Positions 37,450 to 51,613 of a DNA stretch of 64,000 bases are shown here, one piece after another; position 1 is the stretch's first letter, and each line of letters begins with the position of its first letter. Source of the DNA: Callipepla californica brunnescens (taxonomy: Eukaryota; Chordata; Aves; Galliformes; Odontophoridae); the NCBI GenBank assembly GCA_023055505.1, contig JALIRH010000008.1, forward strand, positions 1,984,001-2,048,000, written 5' to 3'. Under the pieces are notes generated by a model. The model had not been told where the DNA came from, ran no database searches, and was given only the letters and a program-made list of their open reading frames with translations. The translations under genes and the position numbers were made by a program.

Positions 37450-37815
37450 TCCCATTGTAAGATGTGAGGTTAACAGAATGAATAACACCAAATGGTATTA
37501 TAGCCAAGATACTTTATAGATGGTACAATTAGACTGATTATTGTGATGGAAAAGAGACAATTGAAGCAAAAGGAAAAAATGCTTACCTGTATCCTAGGCT
37601 CACGATAGAAAACCCCAAAGAAGCAATCTCCAGAAAGAGAACCTCCCCTGGTGCTGGTCAGCCCTTAAATGGGGTCTGGGAGAGGTGGAGCCAGACTCCA
37701 CCCCTTCTGGTCACACAGGTGCATTGCCTTCACCTGTGCTACAGCTGACTCAGTGCTCACCTCAGGTGATCAATCGGTGGTTCAGGCCTTGATTCAGTAA
37801 TTCCCATACACCCAT
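37450..37815 (-). mobile_element. Dispersed LTR-like repeat, better-preserved copy
   Basis: The core (37570-37800) is the inverted counterpart of 27695-27935. Read on the minus strand it has a GC-richer upstream part with E-box-like CACCTG words, then a TATA-like 'catttaagg' (37664-37672 region). About 85 bases later comes a consensus splice donor, 'acag|gtaagc' (complement at 37581-37588). That order (upstream elements, TATA, short leader, donor) resembles a retroviral-type promoter/leader. The TGTGAGGTTAAC... start at about 37465 and the outer limits are guesses. I could not identify terminal TG/CA ends or a target-site duplication with confidence, so the family name is left open. Confidence 0.5.
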
Positions 37816-40800
37816 CTAACCCAGAAACAGTAAAAGCAAGGTAACACCATTCTCTTGACAGTGAAATTCCTAACCAACTCTTTGTGCCAGTGCTGTAATT
37901 AAAAGCACTAGAAATCAGAACTCTGTGTGAAGAGACCTCCATAGGAAGTCACAAACGTATTTCCAAAAGTAATTCAAAAATGTGGCTGGGATTTTAATTG
38001 TAAGAACAAATACCTGTGTATTTCATCAGAAGAGCCTTGAGCTCTAAGCTCTTAGCATGCTTCCAGAAAGGCTTTGCTGGCAAGCTTGCTGTAATGCTTA
38101 ATCCTATTATAATGTAAAATCAGTCCCACATCTTGCCCCGTACCTCCCCCATTTACCAAATACACAGAAAGGGAGTAAGGGGTATTTAATTTCTGGAGTC
38201 TTGGAGGACTTTCCTCTTCTGATATCATTGAAGATGTGTGGAGAGCAGAAAAGGTCTGTGAGGTCTAGAACTAGAGCCTTCAGTTTGAGCCTGGGTGGTT
38301 GCAGCTGAGCTCAGCAGCACAGGATGCATCCTGGGCCTCTCTGTCCTCAGTGTGACCTGAGCTGCTGCCTCCTTCAAGGAGCTTCATCGTTGCTCTGGAG
38401 CTCCCTGTGATCACAGCATCATTTCAGGGCCGCTGCAGCTGTCTCCTATGATTTTCATGGTGATCTGTAGGCAGCTGCTGAAAATTCACTCTTGTTTTCA
38501 ACCTTACGTTTTCTGCATCCATCCACTAATGTCTTTGTGCCACTGCTCAGTCACTAGTCCTAATTTTGCCTGAGTTGGATCTTGTTGCAAATGCAGTTAC
38601 TGTCACACGTTTGGCTAATGCAGGTCTGCAAAAGGCCAAAACAGACAAGAAAAGGAATTCCTTTAAAAAAAAACAAAACTGTTTTGCCACTTAAGTGAAC
38701 AAGCAAGCAAGTAATAATTGCAAGTCTGAAAGCACTCGTGTACAACTGCATGTTTTTAAAAGCTCTCTGCCTGTTACAGTTTTAAGATTTGAAATGCAAT
38801 GAAATGCCATCAGGATTGCACGTGCTACACATGGAGCATACAGATGCCTGAGCTGTGTCATAGAGCTTGAAGTGATCCAACTACGCGAGTTTATGTGCAT
38901 GCATGCACGTGTAATCTGAATGCACTTGTACAGTATGTCTTGCCCTTAAGTTGTGTTAATGTGGGGTGCTATCTCTGAAGGAAGGCGAGTAAAAAGCTGT
39001 ACTAGAGTTGGAGAAAAATCCATCTAGTCTGAGAGCTGGGAAAGAGTGAAGTGGGATGAGCTCATGCGATACTTCCCTCAAATAGTTCTCCAGCTTTCAG
39101 TTGTTTTCAGTTTAGTGACTAAAGTATCACAGAAGTAGGACATTCTGGGTGAGAATTAAACTCACTGGACAAAAGTGGGTCAGAAAGAGGATGTTCTAAC
39201 CTAAGGTTTTTAAGCACTGCTCACAGCAACCTCTGACGTCCTTCCCTGAGTCCCCTGTTCTTAAGGTTCCTGCTCTGCCCAGCATTGCACCCTCTATCAC
39301 CCACCGATGTTAGCTTTTTTTCCCCAGAGTACAAATAAATGATGTGCCTTTGGTGCTACACTCTTAAAGGCATTTCTTCACAAGTGATAGTTATCAGGTG
39401 AAGCTGTAGTTGGTGGTGGGTGAGTGGTTCTGTGGCTGGAGAAGGAGCCTTTTCTCAGCTTCATGGTGGAGGCACAGGGCTCAGCGTGGTTTTTATGCAC
39501 TGTCTTCCAGTGTTGCCACTGATGAATATTCCTTCTGGTTAGCTTTTTTATGTGGAACAATTGTTCTCTGTGTCTATGCTGAGGTCTTGGTGACTGTGTG
39601 TGGCTTATGTAGCATTAGAAGTAAATCTCTTCTGAGTAACTACCAGCTGTGCCAGTGTCCAAGGGATAACATGAGCCCTAGTGTAATCCCCTTTGTCAGT
39701 TGTGCTATCAGTCCATCACCAGCATGATTGGCTGTCCATTGTGTTCCTTATGGAACAAGAGTGGGTGTCATGGTGAAATAATTTTCTGCAGAAGTAGTTT
39801 GTCATCTTTTACAGGCAGTGCTCAGGTTGGTTACAAAATGTGCATTCTGAATTACAGCATACACATGTTGGAGAAGAGGAGCTGGATGTGCTTGGGAGAT
39901 CTGCATGGTAGATTATTTTGTTGGGTATATTCAAATTCTTCTTGAAAGAGCAGGCTTTCCAATACAGTACTTGAGTTCCATGTCCTTGAGCAGATGATGC
40001 TCAGTAAAGGCTTCTTGAGAGGTGCAGTAAAGGTAAGAGTTATTTACATGCAGGAGAGAGCAAGTAGCAATAGTGCTAGCAGTACCATTATTCTTCATAC
40101 TAAAGGCTCATTTATATTTATATGCACAGACATATGAAAAGGTAATTTGTTTGAAAAGAGCAGATCTCTGCTTTACTTTTGAACGGTGTTGGAATAAGAG
40201 CTGGCCAGCTGTAGCACATGGAAGATGTTCAGCAGTCCTGTCCTCTGCTTTTGGCAGACCGTGCCTTTGGAACGTTGTCAGCTGTGATTGGGAGGTTTGA
40301 AAACATTGACTGTTTTTTCTAAACAGAACTTTTGCAACCATCATTTCCATTAAAAAAGGAAAAGAAATGAAGCAGGTTCTGTTTTCGCCTCACTGGAAGT
40401 CCTCTGGCTATCATACAGTTTAATGACCTTGAAATTTTCCATCTTCCTTTTCTTCAGCTCCTCAGCACTCTCCAGTCTCTTGTGTCTTATGCATGTATAC
40501 GAAAACAAATTGCACTGAATTTATTCCCAGCTTAGCAATTAGTAAAGAAACGCAGTTCCTGAGAACAGAAATCTTGAGGTAGAAGAAATCAAGTCAAACT
40601 GTAGCAGGGTGAGCGCACTGTATGAAAGAAAACAAACCTTATCGTACACAAAGATGAAATGCATCAGAAGTGTTCTCCATCTCTCGTATTTGTTTAACTT
40701 CTAATTGCTGTTGTTGTGGGCAGTTACAGCTTTCCCAGCCTGGTGCCTAACGCTGCTGGCTTTCAGCCCGCACAGTGCAGCAGCACTGCCATCCGTCTTG

Positions 40801-42183
40801 GTTTAGAGCCGTATCAAAGGTACTGACATCTCTTTGAAGTGAAATATTAGGCTTGCTGGTTTAGGCACTAAACTTTGATATACGTCTGTAATTGTGGGAA
40901 TGAGGGGCTCCCGTAAATGTTAAATACTGTTACAGATCTACGTCTCAGCCTTTAATAGGAAAATTCAGCCAGACTTTGCAGTTTACTAACCCTGAGTATC
41001 AGGGAGAGCTCAGCTGAACATTGATCGTATTCTCAGGTGAATTTAGTGTGGTTGGCTGAAGTTTCTGGAATTGATACAAGGAACCAAGAGAAAGCACACA
41101 TCAGTTACAGAAGACACTGCATTTTCTTCTGCTTTATTTACTTCCAAGCTACATGACTTGCTGCCAGCCTTGCTGCTATGATAGAGTTGTATCAGCAGCA
41201 AGCCCTCGTGTTAGAAGTTGCTTAGTAGCTCTGATGTTGTCTTGATTTCTGTTGCTTGTGGCACTCTGCAAGCAGGCTGTGGCCGAGGTGTTCCTGCCGA
41301 CAGCTGTGCAGGAGGCAGAGCTGTAGTGGTTCAGCAGTTTGGGTGCCCGTCTGTGATGGAGGGCAACCAGCATTCTGCTCAGAAAGCTGCAAGCCTGCTC
41401 CTGCAGCTTTGTTCAGAGTGTTATGATGCTGTGCAGACAAACAGTGCACTTGCGTCGTGTCCAACAGAAGATAGGTTGTAGTAGGTATTTGAGAAATGAT
41501 AAGCAAGCATGTAATTAAATATTGTACGCACTCAAGTGGGAATGCAGTTAACGTCATTCCGTAGCATAAATATTTTTCTTCTTTGGTTCATTAGTTATAC
41601 AGCCGTAATGCTTTCTTACTTTGTTTTGGTTGATAGACTTAGGATCAGAATGCAAACATCACTGAAAAGAATTTGCTTATGGAAACCCAATTGCCTACTC
41701 TTTAACCTGGAATTGTCAGGAGGTTTATCAGAAGAGTTTCTTCCTTTTTTCTTCAGGTCTTTATGTGGTATCCTTGTGAGCAGATAGAGAGCTATTTTTT
41801 ATGATCACAGTAAAATAAGAGCAGGTAAACTGACTTTATGTTGCTGTATCACTTCTGCATTTTCTCTGTTTCCTGCTTTTACTCAGGCCTTTAAATTGGC
41901 AGCAAGCTAAAGGGATAAAAGAACATTCAGGAGCAGGAAGCATAGGGGTTTTTACAGCTTGAGATGACGTGGGCTGAAGGGAAGAAGAAATTGGATGCTG
42001 AAAAGATGCCTGGAAGTCAGAGCGGGCTTTCTCTTTTGGCTCATTTCCCTGCAGGGTGATGCTGGTGAGTGGCTTTGCCATGCTGCCACCAAGCCTTGGT
42101 CCTCTTCTCTGGGCGTGGGAGGAGGGAGGGAAGCTCTGAGCACTCCTCAGTCCGTGCGATCGAGTTTACATTGCTTCTCAGTT
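37816..42183. other. Unique non-coding DNA
   Basis: No gene, RNA or named repeat is recognised. The sequence is AT-leaning with short A-runs (near 38667). Reading frames reach only about 105 codons and have no family resemblance. Confidence 0.55.
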
Positions 42184-42356
42184 CCTAGAACCATAGAATA
42201 GAATCATTAGGGTTGAGAAAAGATGATCTCTTCTAGTCCAGTCATCAGCTCATCACCACCCTTCCCTTTAAGCCATGACCCTCAGTGCCACATCTCCACG
42301 TTTCCTGAAAACCCTGAGGGATGGTGACTCCTCCACTTCCCTGGGCAGACACTGCT
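42184..42356 (-). mobile_element. CR1 LINE fragment, minus strand, 3' end
   Basis: The complement of a CR1 3' end begins with 'ctagaaccatagaatagaatcattagggttgagaaaaga'. It continues through 'ccctcagtgccacatctccacgtttcctgaa' and 'agggatggtgactcctccacttccctgggcag', which are landmarks of a CR1 subfamily different from the copy at 36765. Only the 3' untranslated end is present. Confidence 0.9.
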
Positions 42357-45300
42357 GAACTGAAAATAGCATGATGGCTTTGCTGCTTTTTGGTCCTCGT
42401 CATTTCCGCGTAGACCCCAGCCAGAATATATTTTTAATTAATTTTTGGAGACACTTGAGCTTGACTTGGATCTGGTGAGACAAAGGTTTTAAGAGAAGAG
42501 GAAACTCTTCCGCCTTGCATCAGTGAATGGCCACATGCGTTGGTTTTCATTTGCCTTTCGTAGAAATGCGTAGTGCAATTTTTTCCTCGTCCTGTGGGTT
42601 TTGTGGTCCTGAAGATGACGGCTCAGATTGGGAAGTGCCTGGCAGCACACGAGCTAAAGCAAGACACTTACATCTGGCATTGCTTAAACCTTCTGCAGGC
42701 CTCCAATATTTCCCAGGCAAAACTGTGGCAATCATTCTTATTTCATGAAGCAGATTCAGAGCATCAATGGCTGGCAGCATCGCGCTGAAAATAGGCTAAA
42801 CTGCTGCAGCTAGGTTCCCAAGCAGAATTAGTACACAGAGCTGTGCAGTTAATTAATACCAACACATTCTCCTGGAATATCAGCAGATGGTCCACTGAGA
42901 CGAGCACAGTGCTCCGTCTCTTCTCTGCGCACACCAGTTCTTCCCGTTCAAAAGAAAGGGCAGAGAAAAACAAAACAAAAATGAGTTTGCTATTAGATGT
43001 GTTGGGAGTTCAGCTGCCCAGAGAGCACGGATGAGCAATGCAAAGCCATCCGAGCAAAGCAGCGGGCTCTGCATCAGACCTTTTTGCACCACTGTAGCTC
43101 CCCTGACATCAGCTGAGATAAACTGTACTCGCTCGTAGAAAATCACACCCATTACTTATAATTCTCAAAGGTTTAAATTATTCTGGTAGTGTATCTCTCT
43201 CCAGCCCTTGTATTTTTCCTCTGGGAAGCGTGTTGCTGAGAAAATGCCAAACAAGCCAGGAGACAAAAGGCCATTCTGCCCTTGGTATGTTATTAGAAGG
43301 ATGTAGGGCCATCAAGGTTTGAGCATCACCATGCCAAGCGCTGACCCTCTCTTCTTAGTGCACAGATCCCATTTTGCCAGCACGCACCTTATTACCACTT
43401 TATTTTCAGTTCCCTGTAAAACCTCTTTCCCTGTTGCTGCAGTGTTTATCAACACAGTGATAGAAAGCAGCTCTGCTGCAATGTTCTCATGTTCTTACAG
43501 TGAGCTGGTTTGTCTTGTTCCAGCCCCAGATTCTTCTCCTCTTTTCCTCCAATTTTCCTGCTCCTACTCTTCAGTCGATCACAACTATTCTTGTGCCTTA
43601 GGCTGTTGGTTAATTTTTCTAACCTAATATGAAGAAGTAACTTACTGTAAAGAAGGACTTGATTAACAAATACAAACTAGCAAGTATTTTTGTGTTTGAG
43701 GATGGTGAAAGTGATCTCAGAAGGATTCTTAGGAGCAAACGTGGCTGGCGGTGAATGGGGACATCAGTGTTCAAGTTAGCTGTATTTCACAATGTTTGGG
43801 TGCACAGGTTAAGGACCAAACTTGAGAAAATGGGTTGAACTGACGGGTGAGTTACCTTGTTGTGTTCCACTCTTGTTCTGTGGAGGTTGGTAATTAGAAG
43901 TTTCTCAAGAATAGATAGATTAGAGATAGTCATGAGGCTGGGGAAGTCTGCTCTGTTCCTGTAACGATTTACTGATACCACTGACCAATTACCACTTTTC
44001 TTTTCCCCTTTTCTTATTCTTTTGCTTCTGAAGAGCAGTGCTTGTGTATTAAAAACAAAAAAGGTATTTCTTGGGGAGCACTTTTTCTTTAGCTGGCAGG
44101 TTTAGTTTCTTTCTTTCACTGCTGTTTGCTCAGCTTTTAAGTCTTTAGGAATGGTGGGATTTGGCAGTGCTGCTGGCTGCTCCTGTTTCACAAGGCAGTT
44201 TTGTGCGTAGAATGTGACAGGCGTGGATGTGGGTGCAGAAGCCTGTGCCTGGCCCCCTTACCCCCGGGGCTGTCTCTGATCCTCCTCCAGGCCCAGTAGG
44301 TTGGGGAGCTGCTGGTGCACAGCCAGCCCAGTGCCGCAGGCAGCTCCGGGCCTCAGCCTGTTGCAGGAATGCTCCTTCCAGGTGCCAGGCTCTGCCCGTC
44401 TCAGCAGCTACCTGCTGGGGGGGAGCGGCAGAGGCAGCTCACCCAACGTTCAGTTGGGATTTTGTTGCAGAGGTTAACTAAAATTACCTCCGTTAAGGAT
44501 CCGCAACAGAACTGTGTATAATTCAAATCGCTTTTAGGAAGATTGTGACATGCCTGCTGACAGCAGGAGAAAATCCCCTCTAAAGCTCTAAATCGGTGGT
44601 GTCCAAAAACGTCTCCAGAAGTACAAAGGAGGAAGTGTGTGTTACAAAATCAAATCCCAATCACAAGTGGTGCGAGGCATCTTCCTTTGTTGGTAGCATC
44701 AGGTTGCTGCAGAGCTCAGGCTGTGGCTTGTAAAACCAAGCATAAAGCCACAGTTTAGTTTCCCATTACGTTATGTGCTTTGGAATTTAAAGTATTAGTT
44801 ATGATTCATCAGTGCTTCGAAGTCTTTATTGCTGCTGGTAGGAGACAAAGCAAGTCTTCTTATATTCCTGTGCATATGAGGAATATATATATTATACGTA
44901 TATTATATGTTTATCCTGTGAACATAAGGCAGTTGAAGCTCCTTGTCGGTTTCAGGCAGCAGGTTGCAAAGCTCAGGCAGGAGTGAGAGCCCTGGGGAGC
45001 AGGTGTGGTGCTGGGGGCTCGGGCATGCTTGGCTTTGTGCTGCCTGGGGCCGTAACCTGCTGCCAACACCGCTGCACCCTGGCATCTCTGGTTTTAAGGA
45101 TGTGCTCCTGGACTATGGAATTCCTTTTTTAAAATCATACTGGCTCGATATTCCTTATCTCAGCAACCATTTCTGAGAGGGGCTTCTGCCAGTTCTGCAG
45201 CCCTGTCAGCTGCATCCGTCACGCGGCTCGTCTCAGGTCACAGCAGTCAGCAGCTCAGCCAGCAGTAAAATCAAGAACCTTCCCTGGCCAGCACATTCAC

Positions 45301-48300
45301 CTTCCCTAAGAGCAGATGGCAGGGCTCATCCAGCACGCGCTCATGGCAGTGAATGAGCTGTCACCTTTGTGGTTTTTTGGGCAGCTCTGGCATCTTGGCT
45401 CCGTGTCCCCTTGAGTGACTGTCATCAAGCGGATTCTCAAGTTTTTCCCTCTTTTCCTGATCTGTGTGGCATATTGCTGAAGCCAAATGGTACATTAGAG
45501 GCAACAGACAAGCAGCGTGATCCTCCGGTGGGAGGGAAGAAGGTGTATCCAATAGAGTGTGGTTTCAGTGCTAATAATAGTAATAACATGCAGTAGCAGC
45601 CAAAGATAGTGTAAAGGTCCCATCACAGAGCTACAGGATTAAATGGTTTGGAGAAGCACAACTCGAAACTATCTTGTGTCCAGCACTGCCCTTAGCCCAC
45701 TACAGTCCTTAAAAACTAAGGGCCTGTCCAGTAGAGACTGCTTGGTGAACTCAAATATTGTAGGCAAAAATCATGAGTCCAGACTGAAGAGCCATTGCAT
45801 GCTAAGCACCAGGAATCAAACAAACACGAGTTAATTCACACCAGTCAGCACTGTTATGCTGCAGGTTGTGAAGAAGGTATCTCCAAAGTCCCGTTGCTTC
45901 AAGATTCTTTGTAATAACTTTCCATTTGTCAGATAGTACTTAAATTGCTACCTAAGAAAGGTAATTGCATTCTTTCCAGACATCTGTGCTCAGTAATCCT
46001 AGACCTTCTGTTCCCGGTGTTGTGTTAATGGTTACCAACCACACAGCAGAGATCCTGATGGTTGCACTGGGAGAGTGTCTGCAACAGGCAACCTCTGGTG
46101 CAAATCAATATGTGTATATATACCAGAGGCAGGAGGAGAAATAAGGAGCTGGAAGGTCTAAGGGACTGCGTGTTGTCACCCAGCAGGACGGTAAAGGCTT
46201 TGGGGATATCAGCTCTTCTGATTGCGACTTCACGCGAGGTAATAAACCATTGCAGCCTGCTGTTACTGCTCCTGACTGGCTGTTAGGACTTTAATTGTAC
46301 ATCTTCATTTCAAGTTCAGCAGGCAGATAGCTGGCTTTAATACAGCGTTTGAAGCAGAGGAGACTGCTGGCACGTGCATTTGTTTGCTTCAGGTGGCAGG
46401 CTTGCCTTGGTCCTGGAGGACAGTAGTGTTTGAAAACTGGCAGCACAGACCTGTACCTGTTAACCAGAGGCATCTGCCTGGGGGTGACAACGCCAGGAAA
46501 AAGTGTGAGAGTTTGGAATGATGCCTTGTCCCCTCTGCCAGCCCATCTCTGTGCTGCTGAGGCATCCTGTGGCTGTGCAAATGGGAGTGCTCTCCGGTTG
46601 TCCTGAAGAGTTGGCTGCGTGCAGAGGTGGAGGCAGATGTGGAAGTTGGTCTACACTCTCTAACAGTTAAAAAAAAAAAAAGTCTAGGATAGGATTGCTG
46701 ATTTTTTTTACCCACATCTGCTGAGGCAGAAGTTCAATGCAGTCTCCAGTTCTCGTTGGCCAGTGACATGTTTTCTCTCCAGTTTACAATCAGCGAAGTA
46801 TAGAACATGCTGCAGGAACACAGGGGATGCCCTATATCAGGGAAGCTACTGCATTTATGGCAGCCTCGCAGTTCGGTTTGAGACCTCAGTTCACCTTTAG
46901 ATGGGGCCTGACTCCGGTGCAGGAAGCAGTCTGTTTTTTTCCAGAAGTTCCCTGCGTCTTTACTAGCTAAACCATCTGAGCATTTCCTTTTATGAGGTTT
47001 AAGTTATTAGCAAGTGCTGCTGCGTGTTTCCTTTACCCATTTCTACTTCCCAAAAGATATTTTTTTTTTGTTTTTTCTTTTGCCGCTCTTTGAAGCGACT
47101 TAAAAACCTGACAAGTAACTTTTATTTTGTTTTGTTTTAAATAACGGAAGGCCAAGCATGTTTCCCCTCCTCCCTCTTTTTCCATGCTTCCCCCATTGTG
47201 TAGTCCTTTCCTTTTTGATTGTCAGGTAGTAAATTCACCGTGAAGAGTGCCTGGGAAGGACAGAATAGGTCCCTTATCACACAGAGTGATCCCTGCCAGG
47301 GAGGGAGGCGAGGAGTTGGCCTCCCCTTCAGCCTCAGCCCAGCTGCCTCCAGCCCTGTCAGTCACAGCAAGCACGAGCTAATTGTGCTCACTGGGACCCC
47401 AGCACCCTCCTCCCGTGGAAGCTGGGCTCCTTGGTGGATTTAGGGGAACTACACGTACTCTGCCAGGACCCCAGGCAAAACGTTTACCTCGGTTGTTGTC
47501 ACAGAGATGACAGTTGATACTGTAGTCTGCTTTCTCCTGTTCTGTGCATCGTGCCGTGGTGCTGGATCCTAAAGTGAACGCAGGTAGGGGAAGTGATCTT
47601 TGAATTAAGTAACAGTGATACAGGGCAGGAACTGTAGGTCTGTTCAGAGCTACGCTGAGAGTTCTGGACACGTGCCTGTCATTAGTGCCATTTTGTGAAA
47701 ACGCAAAGGAAAATAGACAAAAACGTGCCTGTGGTTTGGGTTGCAGAGGATTTGGCTGCAACTCTTAAGCCCTTAGAACAGTCTGCTAGAACAAGATGAA
47801 GGAACTACTCGAGGTTTATGTAGTCTTGCATGCTGTGTTGCTGCTTTTCAGTGCTGCTTGCCACTGTCTTGGTGCTTATAGCCATGAAATGTGGCCATGC
47901 AGAGGCTCTGAGATCACGTGTATTTCAGTCGTGTGTTTAGGATACTCTACAAAATTTCTATTTATCTTCATGTCACCTGAGTTTACCGAGTTATGAAGAG
48001 CTGTCAGATCCTCATTTAAACTGCCAGAAAGCATTTAAATTCATTAATTGACAGTTACCTGACAAGCAGCAGGACAGATCTTTTGCTGGCTGAAGCTTGA
48101 AAAGCCCATGTGAACCTTTGCAAACTTTAACGTGCTGACAGTGAATCTGCATTTCTTCAGTGGGAACTCTTCCTAACTGATGTCCAACTGCATTTTTCCC
48201 CTGTATCCAGGAGAGGTGATGAGACCGGGACAGCGTTGAGAGTAGTCCATAGATAGCCCCTTAGAAGCTGCTCCTTCTCTCTGTCGTGAAGCTGGACAGA

Positions 48301-51300
48301 ACAGTACGTCCCGTTCTGGAGGGTTAGCATCTGATAAACACTATTTAGAGTTCCTGCAGCTTTACTTGCATGGAAATTGAGGGTTGAGACAGCAAAATAC
48401 TACACTGCAGCGTCAACTTTAATCTATCCTCTGGCCTAAAGCCCCCCAGAAAGTACTTCCTGCCAGTGTGGGACTGCAAGATTGATTATAATTGGTGCTG
48501 CAGCACAGCAGCTTCAGTGCTCACTGGATATTTTAATTTGGGAAGTAGGCTTGGTGCCTTGACGTTCTCCCCTGGCCACAGCTAAGTCCCAGGCCTCATT
48601 ATTTACACGTGGTACTTCCATGGTACAGGTACTGAAGATTTTACCTCTTCGGTTTTGTCACCTGAGTGTTGAGCTCTAATTACATCCCACGGCTGCTGAA
48701 GATTAGCCAGCAGCATTTCACCTCAGAGGCACAGAGCTCTACCCAAGGGCACAACTGTTTGAAGTCCTTTATTTTAAAGGAGCTTTTTCTAACTTTCCAA
48801 ATTCAACTTCTGTCTGAGTTCTGGGTGAAAGCTGGAGTCAGTACTAAGGTTAACCTAAGAACTGATAAGAAAGCTACACTGAAAGTGCTTTTCCAGGGGA
48901 AAAAAAGCACCGTACTGACAAATTGCTCTTGCAGCAGCATCAGCTGTATTGGCAGAGCTGCTGTGCACTGTTTGAGTAGCACCTCTCCCCGGAGTGAGCA
49001 CACATGAAGGGTGCCTTCCAACCCTGAGCTGGTTCAGTGCTGCACAAAGGGCTCCTGCTGGCAGCATCCCACCCAGGCCACCTCTCCTCACCCTCTGTGG
49101 GCCAGGCTGTGGTGTGCACACATTCCTGAAGCATGTTTATTCATCTGGTTTTGTGGAAGGCCTTGTGGTGATGTGCGGCGTGGCACTGCTGCTCACGAGT
49201 CCCGGCCTCTCTGTGGCAGTCTGTCAATTAATCCTTTCTAAACCTATTAAACCCTGCTTCTTAATATACTTCCCACCTGCTTCGCTTTGCAGTACATGTT
49301 GGTAGGGACGATGTGGGAGTATACAGCTCAGTAAATGAAGTTTTCAGAGGTGTCTTTGGTGACGCAGGCCCTTGGAAGAGTTACTGTACGTAGCTCTTAG
49401 CATCACTTGGAGGAGTTCTGTGGTCCTGCAGTGATTCTGACTGCTTACTTACAATCCTTTCACACCGTTACAGACAGTCAGCCAAAGCCTCTGCTGATGC
49501 AAGTCATCATCACCCCCTAAATTTCAGTGCTAATTTTTGCAGATTCGGTGCCTTATGACTGGATTTAAGAGGGAGAGCATCTGTATGGAGCACGTGAACC
49601 CCTACATGGTGTTCTGAGGGTCTCTCACAGGTTGCTTCCCCTCCTGTAGCATGCATAGGTGTCACGCAGTGTGTGTGTGGCACACAGTGTGCCTGGGTGA
49701 CCAGCAGCCAGCCCGTTCCCTGTCTGTTCGAGGCAGCCACAGCACTGCTTGTAATTCAGTATTGGGAGTTATCTGCTTTTCAATCAACCCCGAAATTGGG
49801 GACAGAGAACAGATCACTGTTATTGCGTTCCTGACAGGGAGAGTGGAGGCTATCACACAGTTTCTCTCTTCCACCTCAATAGCAGCGCGAAATAAATTTT
49901 CTCAGTTCTTTCAAACCAGTTATGGATCTTTCCTCTTTTTGTCATTCTTGTTCTGTGTGCAAGAAACGTTATAAATGGCTTTATTTTCAGAATAATATCC
50001 TTTTGCTCATATCTGTCCTGAATACAGAGAGGTCTGAAGACTTAAGCATTGGGTCTGTGAGCAAATCCACTGCATTTTCAGCAGGATTTCTCCGTGCATG
50101 AACAGCAATGTCAGCCCACCAGAGGAAGCTGTACGACTCTGTGCCAATACTGAGCAGTTCTCTCTCATCTGAGCGTTACATTTCTCTTTTGTGTAGAGAG
50201 ATGTGCTGTGCCGGGGGTTCTGCGAAGGCTGTGTCTCACTGGTGTCACGGGAAGTTTGTCAAAACCGTAGTGCTGAGGAAGGAGAGAAATCCAATCTGGG
50301 ATTTACGTGGGACCTGTCAGAGTCAGCAGTGCTTTCTGTCGGTGTCAGGCAGCGGGAGGGAGGGAGGTGAGCGGTTTGTCAAGTCAATCCTAGCTCTGGG
50401 TTTTGAGCACCGTTTTCGCTCCAGCTTCAGGATGGGCTTTGTGGTGGTTGATTAGAATGGCTCTTGAGTGTAAATTGCAAGGCAGGTTCAGCTCAAGGCT
50501 CCTGCCAGCGGGATGTGGAATCAGGGCTCAGCCTCGGCGGGAGGGAGGATCGGCGGTGGTGGTCAGGTCACCTCCAGCTCAGGTTCATCTCCAGCTTTCA
50601 GAACTAAGTGTGTCTGCTGCCTGTGAAACAATTCAGAGGACTTCTGTGCCTCAGAGAAAGCCCTTTTCCTTCTCAGCTTTCTATTGCTTCAAGGAGTAAG
50701 GCATTGCCACAGCTAGCGGAGCTTTTGCCCTTGAAGGATCTGGTGCCTTTATGCTGAAGCCCTCCCAGCCTCCCACCATCATAACTGCAGCAAATCTCAT
50801 TGGAGGGAAAATCTTCAAAACCGGAGCTGGGACTTTTAATTCTCTGCCGTACCTGCTTCACATCACCAAGTGGCTGTTTTCTTTCCCAGCTTCTTGCTGC
50901 TATACCCGTTCAGGAATTTAAGACTGAAAATGATCCCTTCAGCTGTGGGCACGAGCAGTCATACCTTAAGTATTGAGCATGGCAGAGTCTGTGGAACACC
51001 TTCTTCAGGTGTACTCATCCCTGTGGGCTACCAAACTCTTTCTAGTTTCCTGCACCCTCAAGCACGGGTGTTGAGTGTTCCAGTTGGTGTGGTTCTTGGG
51101 GCTGTCCTGCCACAAATCAGTGCATGTAGGCAGAGGTAGCTCGGGATTTTTTTGTGCCCAAATGGTGTCTGCCTTTGAGAAGTGCTGAGCACAGACCAGC
51201 AGCTCTCAGTGCTTTCATGGGTTCTGTGCTTTGCAAATATTAGGTTTTCTGTATTCTCTAACTAGCACTGAATAAAAGTAGCGGGTGAATAGCCCTCAAG

Positions 51301-51613
51301 CAGTGTGCTTAATTCATCTTTCTTACCTGCCCCTCATCCTTCCTCATGGCACAAACGGGGGGAACAGTGGCAGGAGAATTGCATTTCGAAGATGTTAATG
51401 CTCTGAAGGTATAAACTGAAGGTGATGCTTTGGCGTGCATGGCACAATGCTGTCCCAAGGCAGCCTGATGTGCAGCATGAGGGGCATCTCTTACATAAAT
51501 GACAGCGAAAAGCCTGGCTCTCATTCAAGGGATATGAATGCATGGCAGAGGGGGAGGGCCCATTTCTGAGCTGAGCATGGTGAAAATGCTTGTTCAGCTG
51601 GGAAGGATTTGTT
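42357..51613. other. Unique non-coding DNA with A-run and AT-rich patch
   Basis: No gene is recognised. Features noted are an AT alternating stretch at 44880-44910 with a 10-base palindrome TATACGTATA at 44893-44902, A13 at 46669-46681, and GC-rich patches at 44225-44440 and 44990-45070. Homeobox-word-rich AT patches occur near 42830-42900 and 48000-48060. None supports a gene call. Confidence 0.5.

Noticed and set aside
48990..49030. Possible CR1 tail ('gtgccttccaaccctgagc')
   Set aside because: Only about 15 bases resemble the CR1 core; neither the upstream landmark nor the tail repeats are present.
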